The notes under the pieces were generated by a model, which was given only the letters and a program-made list of their open reading frames with translations, searched no databases and had not been told where the DNA came from. Source: Epilithonimonas zeae (GTDB lineage: Bacteria > Bacteroidota > Bacteroidia > Flavobacteriales > Weeksellaceae). Taken from it: a DNA stretch of 64,000 nt. Below, piece after piece: positions 26,473 to 35,131 of this stretch. Where the stretch lies: NCBI RefSeq assembly GCF_023278365.1, contig NZ_CP075338.1:3596001-3660000 (forward strand). Direction: 5' to 3'. The position numbers were made by a program, and so were the translations under genes. Every line of letters starts with the position of its first letter. The first letter of the stretch is position 1.

Positions 26473-28725
26473 TTAAAGTTTATATGTCAAAGTCATATAA
26501 TAGTTTCTTGGCATAATCGGATTCACTGAATAATTCTCGTGAACATTATAATTTAAAACATTGAATGCGTTAGCTAATTTACCTTGGATAAGGAATTTTT
26601 TGTAGTGATAAGCAATGCTAAAATCTACTTGAGTGAAACCTGTCAATGGAATCATTCTATCTGTTTTCTGATTTCCGTTCTCATCTTTTTGGTTGTTCCA
26701 TCCTCCAAACCTACTTCCGGTATAAAATGCAGTTGCACCGATTTTAAGACCTTTCACATATTTGTCAAAAGTATAGAATACAGAAGCGTTTGCAGTATTG
26801 AGAGGCGTTCTTACAATTCTTTCACCTTCGATAAAGCTGTTGAGTGTATTCGGAGTTTTCTGGTAAGTCATATAATTATAAGAATAGCCTGCTATAACAG
26901 ATAGATTGGCAAGAGGATTTCCAGTGATGTCCACTTCCACACCTTGGCTTCTCGTTTTTCCAGTCAGTTCTTTGATATTGGTGTTTGTGTTTACTCTTCC
27001 ATATTCATCGAATGGTGCTGTCTGAGCCAGATTACTGTTGTCGATTTGATAAGCAGTAACATTAAAAGCTAACGTGTTGTCCAAAAGATTCTTCTTCAAT
27101 CCTACTTCCCATTGATCAATGATAGATGCTGGAAGAGCTTTGTTATTGATGTCATTTCCAGTATTCGGCGTAAAGGAATTAGAATAACTGGCAAATGTTG
27201 TAAAACTGTTATTCCATTCGTAGACAAGACCAAATCTAGGAGAAAATGCACTCTGTGAAAATAATTGTCCACCAGATTTTTTATGGTCATAATAAGTCGT
27301 CGTCAAAACAGGTCTGTTCTCTAGATAAGACCATCTTACACCCACCAGAACTTTGAATTTTTCTGTTACCGAAATCAAGTCCTGAAGATAGAATCCAATT
27401 CTTCTCGTTGGTGTTCTTATCAGGTCTCTTTTTTTAGTTTCCAAAACATTGCCGCTTGCCCAGCTTGCTTCGTTACTTAGATATATTTTATTGTCTTCGG
27501 TATTACCATTGGTTCCATATTTTACCGTTGAATCTTTATCTGGTGTCCAGATACCATCATTTTTCAAATAAGAAAATGTATAGACATCGGCTTGCAGATA
27601 ATCAGCATCACCACCAAATAATAATTTATGTTTCAATCGTCCTGTATTGAACTCACCGTTAAGATTGATTTGTACGGAAGCATAATTTTGTTCCTGATAA
27701 TTTTTAGCAGCTGTTCTTTCCCAGTAATAATCACTCTTTGTCGTGTCATACATCCACTGCATTCTTTCGCCTCCAAAAAAGTCTCTTGTGTAATTCTGGT
27801 AAGAAGCCACGGCATTCAGCGCCCATTTTTGATTGAAAGAGTGATTTAACGTTACTGTAGACGTTGCCATTTGGTTGATTTGATTCTGCCAGCTAATGCC
27901 TGGGTTTTCTTTGATGCCCAGCAAATTGTTGATGATAGACTTGGATGTCTTTGGGACAAGAACTAAGGTTCCGATTCCAAAATCAGGCGTGAATTCCTGT
28001 TTCAAGTAATCACCTTCTACAATCAACTGTGTTTTATCTGATAGGTTGAAAAGAAAACTTGGATTGAAATAATACTTTTCGCCAGTAACACCGTTTCTGA
28101 AACTCTCCTTGTTTTCATAAGCGCCATTAACACGAAAAGCCGCTGTTCTACTTAGAGAGTCGTAATAATCTATTGCTGTTTTATAATTGTTCCAGCTTCC
28201 GACACTAGCTGCAATGGTTCCGCCTTCTTTAAAGAGTGGTTTTTTAGTAATCATATTCAATATACCGCCTGGCGCAATATTTCCATATAAAATAGCCGCA
28301 CTTCCTTTCAGCACTTCAACTCTTTCCATTCCCGAAACTTCTGGAAAAATACCGCTGTTGACACGAGAACCATTTTTATAAATATTCTCATTACCAAATG
28401 TATAGCCTCTTGCTCCAAAACTGTCCTGTGAGCCACCTCTAGCGGAAGTAATATACATTCCGTTAACATTTCTCACGACATCTGATAATTGCTGTGCTTG
28501 TTGTTGCTCGATGATTTCGTGGGTCACAATAGCTGTGGCCTGCGGATTTTCCATCACATCGAGGTTGGACTTGGTAGTGAATGTCTTTGCCTTATTAGGA
28601 TTTCCTGCTTTATGGAGCTTGACATCTTCTATGGTTCTTACATTCAAAGAATCAGTTTTTGCCTCCTGAGCGTAACCAAAAACAGATAGTGTGATAAGAC
28701 CTAGTACAACAACATTTTTTCTCAT
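26473..28725 (-). CDS. TonB-dependent siderophore receptor
   Basis: 750 aa. Signal peptide ends near 20 (VFGYAQ). The plug (about 55-165) has 'ENPQATAIVTHEIIEQQQAQ', 'GGSQDSFGARGYTFGNENIY', 'MERVEVLKGSAAILYGNIAP' and 'GGILNMITKKP', typical of the FhuA/FpvA-like siderophore class. The remainder is a 22-strand barrel ending 'RNYYMTLTYKL'. No N-terminal signalling domain is evident, so it is not of the transducer type. The ligand cannot be named. The promoter region holds a 19-bp Fur-like palindrome, and the PepSY-type gene follows. Confidence 0.92.
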   Translation of the reverse strand: MRKNVVVLGLITLSVFGYAQEAKTDSLNVRTIEDVKLHKAGNPNKAKTFTTKSNLDVMENPQATAIVTHEIIEQQQAQQLSDVVRNVNGMYITSARGGSQDSFGARGYTFGNENIYKNGSRVNSGIFPEVSGMERVEVLKGSAAILYGNIAPGGILNMITKKPLFKEGGTIAASVGSWNNYKTAIDYYDSLSRTAAFRVNGAYENKESFRNGVTGEKYYFNPSFLFNLSDKTQLIVEGDYLKQEFTPDFGIGTLVLVPKTSKSIINNLLGIKENPGISWQNQINQMATSTVTLNHSFNQKWALNAVASYQNYTRDFFGGERMQWMYDTTKSDYYWERTAAKNYQEQNYASVQINLNGEFNTGRLKHKLLFGGDADYLQADVYTFSYLKNDGIWTPDKDSTVKYGTNGNTEDNKIYLSNEASWASGNVLETKKRDLIRTPTRRIGFYLQDLISVTEKFKVLVGVRWSYLENRPVLTTTYYDHKKSGGQLFSQSAFSPRFGLVYEWNNSFTTFASYSNSFTPNTGNDINNKALPASIIDQWEVGLKKNLLDNTLAFNVTAYQIDNSNLAQTAPFDEYGRVNTNTNIKELTGKTRSQGVEVDITGNPLANLSVIAGYSYNYMTYQKTPNTLNSFIEGERIVRTPLNTANASVFYTFDKYVKGLKIGATAFYTGSRFGGWNNQKDENGNQKTDRMIPLTGFTQVDFSIAYHYKKFLIQGKLANAFNVLNYNVHENYSVNPIMPRNYYMTLTYKL

Positions 28726-28753
28726 AGTTTATTTAGAATATTTAAAAACTGGG

Positions 28754-28761
28754 CAAAAGTA
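28754..28761 (-). promoter_or_regulatory. -7 box of the siderophore receptor gene
   Basis: Minus strand TACTTTTG (matches TAnnTTTG), 28 bp before the ATG. No TTTG at standard spacing upstream; that position is close to the Fur-like site. Confidence 0.5.
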
Positions 28762-28789
28762 TAAAATGTATCATTACCTACTCAGTATT

Positions 28790-28808
28790 ATTTTAAATAA
28801 TTCTAAAT
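28790..28808. promoter_or_regulatory. Candidate Fur box
   Basis: ATTTTAAATAATTCTAAAT is a 19-bp imperfect palindrome (14 of 18 paired positions). It lies 28 bp upstream of the -7 box, about where the -33 element would be. AT-rich palindromes of this type are known Fur targets in Bacteroidota. The iron-uptake context supports it; no binding evidence exists here. Confidence 0.45.
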
Positions 28809-28872
28809 AATGAAGTCTGATTGATTTAATTATATGTAAATCAATGTTTTATAATATTATGATATTTATCAA

Positions 28873-30765
28873 TTATTCCTGAAGCTCCAACCAACGCATT
28901 TCAAATTCTTCAAGTTTTTCTGATATTGTTTCAAGTTCCGAAGATAGTTTTGAGATTTTATCGTAATCAGATTCGTTGTTGAGTTGCTCTAGAATCTCAG
29001 CTCTTTTTTCTTCCAATTTTGGCATTTCTTTCTCGATAGTTTCCAGCTCACGTTGCTCTTTGAAAGATAATTTCTTTTTACTTGGTTGAGTTGTAGCAAT
29101 AGTAGGCGTTTCTATTTCTTTCGGAGCTTCAACCTTTTCAACTTTCAGAGTTTCTGCTTTTGGATTTTTATCCTCTGATTTCAAATGTTCACGATATTCA
29201 GAAAAATTCCCGACAAACTCTTTGATTTTTCCTTCACCTTCAAAGGCCAAAACGTGACCCACAATTCTGTCCATAAAATAACGGTCGTGCGAAACAATAA
29301 TCAAACTGCCTTGAAAATTCTGTAAAAAGTTTTCTAAAACTGTCAACGTTGGCAAATCCAGATCATTTGTGGGCTCATCAAAAATCAGGAAATTCGGATT
29401 TTGATAAAGAATATACATTAAATGCAGACGACGTTTTTCTCCCCCAGACAATTTGGAAATCGGAGAATATTGCGTCTGGTCATCAAACAAGAATAATCTC
29501 AAGAACTGAGAGGCCGATATGGTTTTTCCATTAGCCAAAGGAAAATTTTCTCCAATTTCTTTGATGAAATCAATCACTCTTTCGTCTTCTTTGTATTGCA
29601 AACCTTTCTGAGTAAAATATCCGAATTTAATCGTTTCCCCAGTTTCAATTTCTCCTGAATCTTTTGGCTCAAAACCTTGGATGATATTCAGTAAAGTGGA
29701 CTTTCCAGCACCATTTTTTCCAACAATTCCAACTTTTTCACCTCTTTGAAATTGATAAGAAAAATCTTTGAAAAGGACTTTTTCACCAAAGCTTTTGTTG
29801 ATGTTTTTCAATTCAAGAATTTTATTTCCCAATCTTTTCATCTCGAAATCCAATTCTAGAGCTTGTTTTCGGGTATCGGTTTTCGCGATTTTTTCGGTTT
29901 CGTAAAAATCATCTTGTCTCGATTTGGACTTTGTAGTTCTCGCTTTCGGTTGTCTACGCATCCATTCCAGCTCCTTTCTGTATAGGTTTTGCGCTTTATC
30001 AATCGTTGAGTTCAGATTGTCCTCACGAATCATTTTGTTCTCAAGATAAGTCGCATAACTTCCGTTGTGGAGGTAGAGATTTCCGTCTTCCATTTCCCAT
30101 ATTTTGTCACAAACGGCATCTAAAAAATAACGGTCGTGCGTTACCAAAAGCAATGTAATTTTCGCTTTACTCAGATAGTTTTCCAGCCATTCTACCATTT
30201 CCACATCCAAGTGGTTGGTCGGTTCATCCATAATCAATAAGGTATGGCGATGTTCAGCTCTGGTTTCTGTCAAAAGTTTTGCCAATGCAATTCTCTTGAT
30301 TTGTCCACCGGAGAGCGTTCCCATTTTCGCTTTCAAATCTGTGATTTTAAGCTGAGAAAGGATTTGTTCCATTTCGTTTTCCAAATCCCAAGCCTTATGG
30401 ATTTCCATCTCTGCCAAAGCCGCTTCCATATCATCCGGGTTTTCAGAAGTCAATGCATGATGGTATTTTTTCAAAGCTAAAATTGGAGCAGAATCCAAAG
30501 TCATCATAAATTCCTCGACAGACAATTTCGGGTCAAAATCAATTTCCTGGTCAAACAAAACGACCTGAATATCTTTGTTGATAACCGTAGTTCCACTATC
30601 CGCGATTTCCTTTCCCATCAGGATTTTCAGAAGTGTAGACTTCCCGCTTCCGTTTTTGGCAACAATTGCGATTTTGTCACCTTCGTTCACGTGGAAACTG
30701 ATATTTTTAAATAAAACTTTGACGCCGTAAGATTTGCTCAGATTTTCTGCAGAAACGTAATTCAT
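28873..30765 (-). CDS. ABC-F family ATPase (Uup-like)
   Basis: 630 aa from MNYVSAENL; the open frame reaches 30828 but the extra residues are not family-like. Two ABC domains: Walker A GKNGSGKST and GKNGAGKST, signatures LSGGQIKR and LSGGEKRR, Walker B 'LLIMDEPTNHLDV' and 'FLIFDEPTNDLDL'. A linker of about 80 residues joins them. A C-terminal coiled coil (ELETIEKEMPKLEEKRAEIL ...) follows a charged Pro/Glu/Lys stretch. There are no membrane spans, so it is a soluble translation factor, not a transporter. The coiled-coil C-terminus favours Uup over EttA. Single gene. Confidence 0.92.
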   Translation of the reverse strand: MNYVSAENLSKSYGVKVLFKNISFHVNEGDKIAIVAKNGSGKSTLLKILMGKEIADSGTTVINKDIQVVLFDQEIDFDPKLSVEEFMMTLDSAPILALKKYHHALTSENPDDMEAALAEMEIHKAWDLENEMEQILSQLKITDLKAKMGTLSGGQIKRIALAKLLTETRAEHRHTLLIMDEPTNHLDVEMVEWLENYLSKAKITLLLVTHDRYFLDAVCDKIWEMEDGNLYLHNGSYATYLENKMIREDNLNSTIDKAQNLYRKELEWMRRQPKARTTKSKSRQDDFYETEKIAKTDTRKQALELDFEMKRLGNKILELKNINKSFGEKVLFKDFSYQFQRGEKVGIVGKNGAGKSTLLNIIQGFEPKDSGEIETGETIKFGYFTQKGLQYKEDERVIDFIKEIGENFPLANGKTISASQFLRLFLFDDQTQYSPISKLSGGEKRRLHLMYILYQNPNFLIFDEPTNDLDLPTLTVLENFLQNFQGSLIIVSHDRYFMDRIVGHVLAFEGEGKIKEFVGNFSEYREHLKSEDKNPKAETLKVEKVEAPKEIETPTIATTQPSKKKLSFKEQRELETIEKEMPKLEEKRAEILEQLNNESDYDKISKLSSELETISEKLEEFEMRWLELQE

Positions 30766-30845
30766 TGTATGGTTTATAACGATTGGCGAAAATACGAAAT
30801 TGAAAACCGAATATCCCATAAACTCCATTAATAAAACAATTTTTT

Positions 30846-30930
30846 GGGCAGCTTTATCCGTCTTCCGCTCCCAATCTTTTCACTCCACTTCGTTGCGTAA
30901 AAAGGATTTCCGCTCAAGCCGGGCTGCTGC
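30846..30930. repeat. Interspersed palindromic element, copy A
   Basis: From GGGCAGCTTTATCC through the inner arms AATCTTTT and AAAAAGGATT to GCCGGGCTGC. TTCCGCTC occurs in both halves and the ends are GCAGC / GCTGC. The right half read in reverse (AGCCCGGCTTGAGCGGAAAT...) matches the pattern of copy B at 43494-43612. GC content is clearly above the flanks. No ORF. Confidence 0.6.
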
Positions 30931-31031
30931 GATTCAGTGTTCAGTTATAATTGTTTATTATTAGAAATCATTTTTAACTTTTGTTTAGATTATTAAAAAA
31001 AAATTCAGAAGTTTGTTTTTCAATTAAACCT

Positions 31032-31856
31032 ATGAAAAAACTCAACTTTCTTTTCGTATTTTTTATTTACGTAGTTTCTCAAGCGCAACTTATTTCAGGA
31101 ACAGTTTTATCCAAAGGTGACAATCAACCAATTCCTTATGCTAAAATCGGAATCCTGAATAGTAATTATGGTGTTCAGGCGGATGAAAACGGAAAATTCG
31201 AAATTCAGTTGGAGAAAGTCAGTAAAGACAAAGAGCTGATAGTTGTTGTGGGCGGATACAAACAGTTCAGAAGCTCTGTAGAAGACTTCGTCAAAAGCAA
31301 TCCTCACAATATTTATTTGTACGAAAAGGTAACCAATATCCAGGAAGTTGTGTTGACGCCTCAAAATTATAAAGAGAAAAATCTAGGAGTCAACGCTAAA
31401 TCAAAATCCTTAATGTTCACGCCAAATATGGAGAAAGGGAATTCGGTGGTAGAGGAAACTGCGGTAGAGTTCAGTTCCAACAAGCGATTGAAAATTAATA
31501 AAATCAATATGAATTTTTCCAGATTCGAATCCACGATGCCTATCAAAGTCCGTTACACGATTTACGATGAAAAAGATGGAAAACCGAATAATCTGATTTT
31601 GGAAAATGATATTATAGCCACAATTGGAAAAGAAAATTTGAAGGATTCTACATTTTCTCTGGATGTTAGCAAAGAATCGATTTGGTTGGAGGGCAAGTTC
31701 TTCGTAGGAATTCAATTCATCGGACAATCCAATGGGAAAGTGGCTTTGAGTGGTGCTTTGTTCAGGTCAGGGTACTACCGTTCTTTCTATGGAAATTGGG
31801 AAAAAATTGGTATGGCAGCACCAGCTATCAATATTGATGTGAAAGTTAAAAAGTAG
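31032..31856 (+). CDS. Secreted protein with carboxypeptidase-regulatory-like domain
   Basis: 274 aa from MKKLNFLFVFFIYVV, cleaved near 'SQAQ'; an ATG at 30981 is open but lies at or before the probable transcription start (AACTTTTG at 30976-30983). Residues about 20-105 match the CarbopepD_reg-like fold ('ISGTVLSKGDNQPIPYAKIG', 'GVQADENGKFEIQL', 'YKQFRSSV'). The C-terminal part is a beta-rich domain of unknown kind ('KINKINMNFSRFESTMPIKV', 'FVGIQFIGQSNGKVALSGALF'). Envelope location is inferred. Single gene. Confidence 0.75.
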   Translation: MKKLNFLFVFFIYVVSQAQLISGTVLSKGDNQPIPYAKIGILNSNYGVQADENGKFEIQLEKVSKDKELIVVVGGYKQFRSSVEDFVKSNPHNIYLYEKVTNIQEVVLTPQNYKEKNLGVNAKSKSLMFTPNMEKGNSVVEETAVEFSSNKRLKINKINMNFSRFESTMPIKVRYTIYDEKDGKPNNLILENDIIATIGKENLKDSTFSLDVSKESIWLEGKFFVGIQFIGQSNGKVALSGALFRSGYYRSFYGNWEKIGMAAPAINIDVKVKK

Positions 31857-31973
31857 TTTGATTTATTTTTACATTTGACTGAAAATAATTTGTCGTAGGT
31901 TTTGCGGATTAAGCAGATTTTGGCGTTTTTAATCTTCTATATCTGTATAATCAGTTAAATACTCTTAAATCAA

Positions 31974-32753
31974 ATGAAAAAAATAATTTCTTTATTAATT
32001 CTGTTTGTTTCCACAATATCTTTTGCTCAGGTTTATGATTTTGGTAAAAATCCGGAAGCCGGTAAAGTTCTTCATTTGAAAGACGCAGATATTTATTATG
32101 AAGTTTACGGAAAAGGTGAACCACTCTTCTTGCTACACGGCAATGGCGGAAGCATTGATGCTTTTTCCAAAGAAATTCCGGAGCTTTCCAAACATTTTAC
32201 GGTTGTTGCGATGGACACAAGAGCTCAGGGAAAAAGTACAGACATTTCTAAAGAACCTTTAACTTACATAAAATTTGCAGATGATGTGAAAGCGTTAGCA
32301 GACGAATTGAAATTCAAAAAAATTAATATTCTCGGTTGGAGCGACGGCGGAAATACCGGAATTGAGTTCGCTATCAAATATCCGAAAATGGCCAATAAAA
32401 TCATCACAAGTGGTGCTAATGTTTTTCCTAATGGAGTTGGTGAAAATGAAGTGGAAAATATGAAAAAGGATGCTGATAAAATGAAAGTGGAAAACAAACC
32501 AGAACGTGATATCAGATTACTTCAATTGATGATTGATGAACCAAAAATCACCAAAAAACAACTCAATAAAATCAAAGCGAAAGTTTTTGTTGTGGCTGGA
32601 GAAAATGATTTAATTCTCCGTTCTCACACCGAATATATCGCAAAAGAAATCCCAAACTCTAAACTAAAAATCTTCAAAGGTGCTTCTCACGGCGTTCCTG
32701 TTGAAAGAGCAGAGGAGTTGAGTAAAGATGTGATTGAGTTTATTAAGAAGTAA
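31974..32753 (+). CDS. Secreted alpha/beta hydrolase
   Basis: 259 aa. Signal peptide ends near 'SFAQ' (19). Alpha/beta hydrolase fold: oxyanion 'LLHGNGGS' (53-60), nucleophile elbow GWSDGG with Ser123, an acidic residue in 'VVAGENDLIL' and catalytic His in 'GASHGVPVERAEEL'. The cap region is short. This is the common 'alpha/beta fold hydrolase' type and the substrate is not evident. The signal peptide places it outside the cytoplasm. Single gene with repeat-like sequence downstream. Confidence 0.88.
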   Translation: MKKIISLLILFVSTISFAQVYDFGKNPEAGKVLHLKDADIYYEVYGKGEPLFLLHGNGGSIDAFSKEIPELSKHFTVVAMDTRAQGKSTDISKEPLTYIKFADDVKALADELKFKKINILGWSDGGNTGIEFAIKYPKMANKIITSGANVFPNGVGENEVENMKKDADKMKVENKPERDIRLLQLMIDEPKITKKQLNKIKAKVFVVAGENDLILRSHTEYIAKEIPNSKLKIFKGASHGVPVERAEELSKDVIEFIKK

Positions 32754-32754
32754 A

Positions 32755-32880
32755 AGTAGTAAACGCAAAGACACAATTTTTCTTTACAAATAAATCATAA
32801 AAGTCGCAAAGTTATTCAGAGTGAAAAATTTTGTGACTTTTTTATTATTGAAATAAATTCTGTTTGCGACTTTACGATAA
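32755..32880. repeat. Intergenic sequence with repeated GCAAAG / GTCGCAAAG motifs
   Basis: Contains AAACGCAAAGAC, AAGTCGCAAAGTT, TTTTGTGACTTTT and TTTGCGACTTTAC, the last being the reverse complement of GTAAAGTCGCAAA. It separates two convergent genes and may act as a hairpin-rich terminator region. No coding. Confidence 0.45.
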
Positions 32881-32887
32881 AATTAAT

Positions 32888-33748
32888 CTAATCAATCGTC
32901 AACATTTTCAACGACCAAAGATTCCCATTATAAATATCCAAATCTACTTTTGAATTAATTCCGTAAACAATTCCGTTTTCTGAAAATTGCCAGAATTGCC
33001 ATTCATCATCTGGTGAAGGCGTCGGAACATCATTGTAATTGGCTAACCAAAGTGGATATTCATCAAATTCGCCTTCCAGATAATCCTTGTAATAATGATA
33101 GTAAGTGTAGATAATCGGTTTTTCGCCGTACGTGTCTTCCATTATTTTTATCCAGACTTTGAGGTCAGAAATCAATTGTTCTTTAGTCTTTTTTCTGGGA
33201 TTTTTCTCAATGTCAAGAATTGGAGGAAGGTCGCCGGATTCTAACTTCGCAACAGAAAGAAAAGAATTAGCCTGCATCACAGGATCTTCATCAGGACGGT
33301 AAAAATGATAAGCACCACGAATCAAATTGTGTTTTTTGGCAGTTTCCCAAAAATGATCGAAGTTTTTATCTAGTTTTCGGTTTCCCATACTTGCCCTTAG
33401 AACCACAAATTTCAGAGGAATTGTTCTGTTTCCAATACTCAAGCTGTCCCATTGGATATCTTCTTTTCTTTGATAATGAGAAATATCAAAACCAAAAGTT
33501 TGGTTGGCATAAAGTCCAGTAATTTTTTCAATTCTTGTAGCTTCTGCTTCGGTATTCGAAAGTTTTTTGTGTTCAAAGTGCTTTCCAAGATAGTAAGCGA
33601 AGTAATAATTGATTTTTTGTCTTAGATAATATCCTGTTCCCAGCAAAGAAATACAAAGTATAATCAAAAGAATCCAACGTTTTTTCATAAAAACGCCTTT
33701 CCTTTTTTGATGAATTTTCTTCTTTGTACTGAGATTTGCCTTTGCCAT
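32888..33748 (-). CDS. Membrane-anchored GH25 lysozyme
   Basis: 286 aa from the ATG at 33748. An ATG at 33778 is open, but a TATTTTTG -7 box at 33764-33757 puts transcription start after it. A Lys/Arg-rich cytoplasmic start is followed by one span (about 22-40). The GH25 (Cpl-1/Acm muramidase) domain follows: 'GFDISHYQRKEDIQWDSL', 'FVVLRASMG', 'RGAYHFYRP', 'LPPILDIEK' with the catalytic acid, 'IYTYYHYY', 'LWLANYND', 'WQFWQFSENG'. It cleaves peptidoglycan and should face the periplasm. A role in wall remodelling is inferred. Confidence 0.88.
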   Translation of the reverse strand: MAKANLSTKKKIHQKRKGVFMKKRWILLIILCISLLGTGYYLRQKINYYFAYYLGKHFEHKKLSNTEAEATRIEKITGLYANQTFGFDISHYQRKEDIQWDSLSIGNRTIPLKFVVLRASMGNRKLDKNFDHFWETAKKHNLIRGAYHFYRPDEDPVMQANSFLSVAKLESGDLPPILDIEKNPRKKTKEQLISDLKVWIKIMEDTYGEKPIIYTYYHYYKDYLEGEFDEYPLWLANYNDVPTPSPDDEWQFWQFSENGIVYGINSKVDLDIYNGNLWSLKMLTID

Positions 33749-33756
33749 AAGTTTTG

Positions 33757-33764
33757 CAAAAATA
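33757..33764 (-). promoter_or_regulatory. -7 box for the GH25 gene
   Basis: Minus strand TATTTTTG followed by CAAAACTT and the ATG at 33748. This sets the translation start and implies an almost leaderless mRNA. Confidence 0.5.
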
Positions 33765-33882
33765 TTATTTTTCCTCATCGAAAAGAACGGAAAAATTTAT
33801 TTTTAAAAATTAAAATATGAATGAATTTTTTTGGCTTATTTTATGCTAATATTGTATTATTAATTTTAAAAACATTCAAAAA

Positions 33883-34263
33883 ATGAAAAAAGGAATTTTG
33901 TCATTGTCAGCTGTAATGTTTGTAGCAGTAGCAATGAACGCTCAAACCGTAAAACAAGAAGTTAAAAAAGATGCTAAGGCTGTTGGAAATGCTGTTGAGA
34001 AAGGTGCAAAAGCTACAGGAGAAGGTGTAGAAGATGCTGCAAAATGGACTGGAAAAACAGTGAAAAAAGGAGCTAAGGCTACGAAAAGAGGTGTAAAGAA
34101 AGGTGCAAAATGGACTGGGAAAACGGTTAAAAAAGGTGCCAACGCAACTGCTGAAGGTGTGAAAGATGGCGCTAAATGGACTGGGAAAACAGCTGAGAAA
34201 GGAGCTAAAGCAGTGAGCGATACTTATAAAGATGTGAAAGACGATATCAAGAAAAAAGATTAA
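33883..34263 (+). CDS. Secreted protein made of nine 11-residue repeats (LEA-like)
   Basis: 126 aa. Signal peptide MKKGILSLSAVMFVAVAMNA, then residues 28-126 fall exactly into nine 11-mers: KKDAKAVGNAV, EKGAKATGEGV, EDAAKWTGKTV, KKGAKATKRGV, KKGAKWTGKTV, KKGANATAEGV, KDGAKWTGKTA, EKGAKAVSDTY, KDVKDDIKKKD. 'AKAT'-type and 'AKWTGKT'-type units alternate in the middle. The 11-residue Lys/Ala/Gly amphipathic period is that of group-3 LEA and related stress proteins. Periplasmic location is inferred from the signal peptide. Function unknown. A short hairpin terminator follows. Confidence 0.8.
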   Translation: MKKGILSLSAVMFVAVAMNAQTVKQEVKKDAKAVGNAVEKGAKATGEGVEDAAKWTGKTVKKGAKATKRGVKKGAKWTGKTVKKGANATAEGVKDGAKWTGKTAEKGAKAVSDTYKDVKDDIKKKD

Positions 34264-34283
34264 TCTTCGCAAAAAAGAATTAG

Positions 34284-34313
34284 AACAACTTCAGCATTTG
34301 GAGTTGTTTTTTT
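34284..34313 (+). terminator. Terminator after the 11-mer repeat gene
   Basis: Stem AACAACT / AGTTGTT around an 11-nt loop, followed by a T run. Confidence 0.7.
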
Positions 34314-34397
34314 GTAACAAAAATGTTCTATTACGAACTAATGATAAAAGATAATCTTAATATTTAACTATCTTCGTTGATATAAATTAAAAATTAA

Positions 34398-35036
34398 ATG
34401 AAAAAATTGATTTTGACATTTGCTCTTTCTGTTGCGACAGTAGCAAATCTTTCTGCTCAGACAGCTAAGCAAGTGATTGATAATTATGTAACTGCTTTGG
34501 GCGGGAAACAAAAATTAGAATCTGTAAAAACACTTTCTATGAAAAATACCATCAGTGTGATGGGAATGGAAATGGAAGGTAAGACAGTAAAAAAAGATAA
34601 CAAATTCAAGTCTACGCAAAGCATGATGGGGCAGGAGATGTCTCAGGTTTTTGACGGAGAAAAGGGTTTTGCTAACCAAATGGGACAAAAAATAGATTTC
34701 CCTGCTGACCAAGTTGCAAAATTGAAAGATGCAAAATTGATGGATGCACTTGGGCTGAATCCTGAGAAAATGAAAACTGTTGAAAAAAAGCAAATCGATG
34801 GAAAAGATTATATCATTTTGTCTTCTGATGACAGCAAGTATTACTTTGATGCAAAAACCAATTTGCTTTGGAAAACAGAAGGCGATAAAGGAACAATGAT
34901 TATTTCAAAATATGCAGATATTGACGGAATCAAATTTGTGGAAGAAATGTCTATTGATGCAGCCGGACAACAGGTTTCGGTGAAAAATTCTGATATCAAA
35001 ATCAATCAGCCGGTTTCTGATGACGAATTCAAATAA
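34398..35036 (+). CDS. Secreted LolA-like / DUF4292-type hypothetical protein
   Basis: 212 aa. Signal peptide ends at 'LSAQ' (21). The mature start 'TAKQVIDNYVTALGGKQKLE' is common to outer-membrane lipoprotein-sorting-like proteins of Bacteroidota. It continues with a beta-rich half-barrel: 'SMKNTISVMGMEMEGKTVKK', 'QVFDGEKGFANQMG', 'SKYYFDAKTNLLWKTE', 'ISKYADIDGIKFVEEM'. A LolA/LppX-like fold is the likely answer, without known ligand. Flanked by terminators, so monocistronic. Confidence 0.7.
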   Translation: MKKLILTFALSVATVANLSAQTAKQVIDNYVTALGGKQKLESVKTLSMKNTISVMGMEMEGKTVKKDNKFKSTQSMMGQEMSQVFDGEKGFANQMGQKIDFPADQVAKLKDAKLMDALGLNPEKMKTVEKKQIDGKDYIILSSDDSKYYFDAKTNLLWKTEGDKGTMIISKYADIDGIKFVEEMSIDAAGQQVSVKNSDIKINQPVSDDEFK

Positions 35037-35055
35037 TGGAATTTAACAACAAAAT

Positions 35056-35095
35056 AAAAAAAGGATTCAAAATTAATTTTTGAATCCTTTTTTTA
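35056..35095. terminator. Bidirectional terminator
   Basis: Arm AAAAAGGATTCAAAA and its complement around a short AT loop, with a T run on both strands. Between convergent genes. Confidence 0.85.
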
Positions 35096-35131
35096 TGAAA
35101 TATTTTTGAGATTTGAAGCTTCAAATCTTAA

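Noticed and set aside
33907-34272. Long antisense open frame over the 11-mer repeat gene, and possible CRISPR-like repetition
   Set aside because: The periodicity is 33 bp with no spacers and is explained by the 11-residue repeats; the antisense frame is a by-product of Lys/Ala-rich codons.
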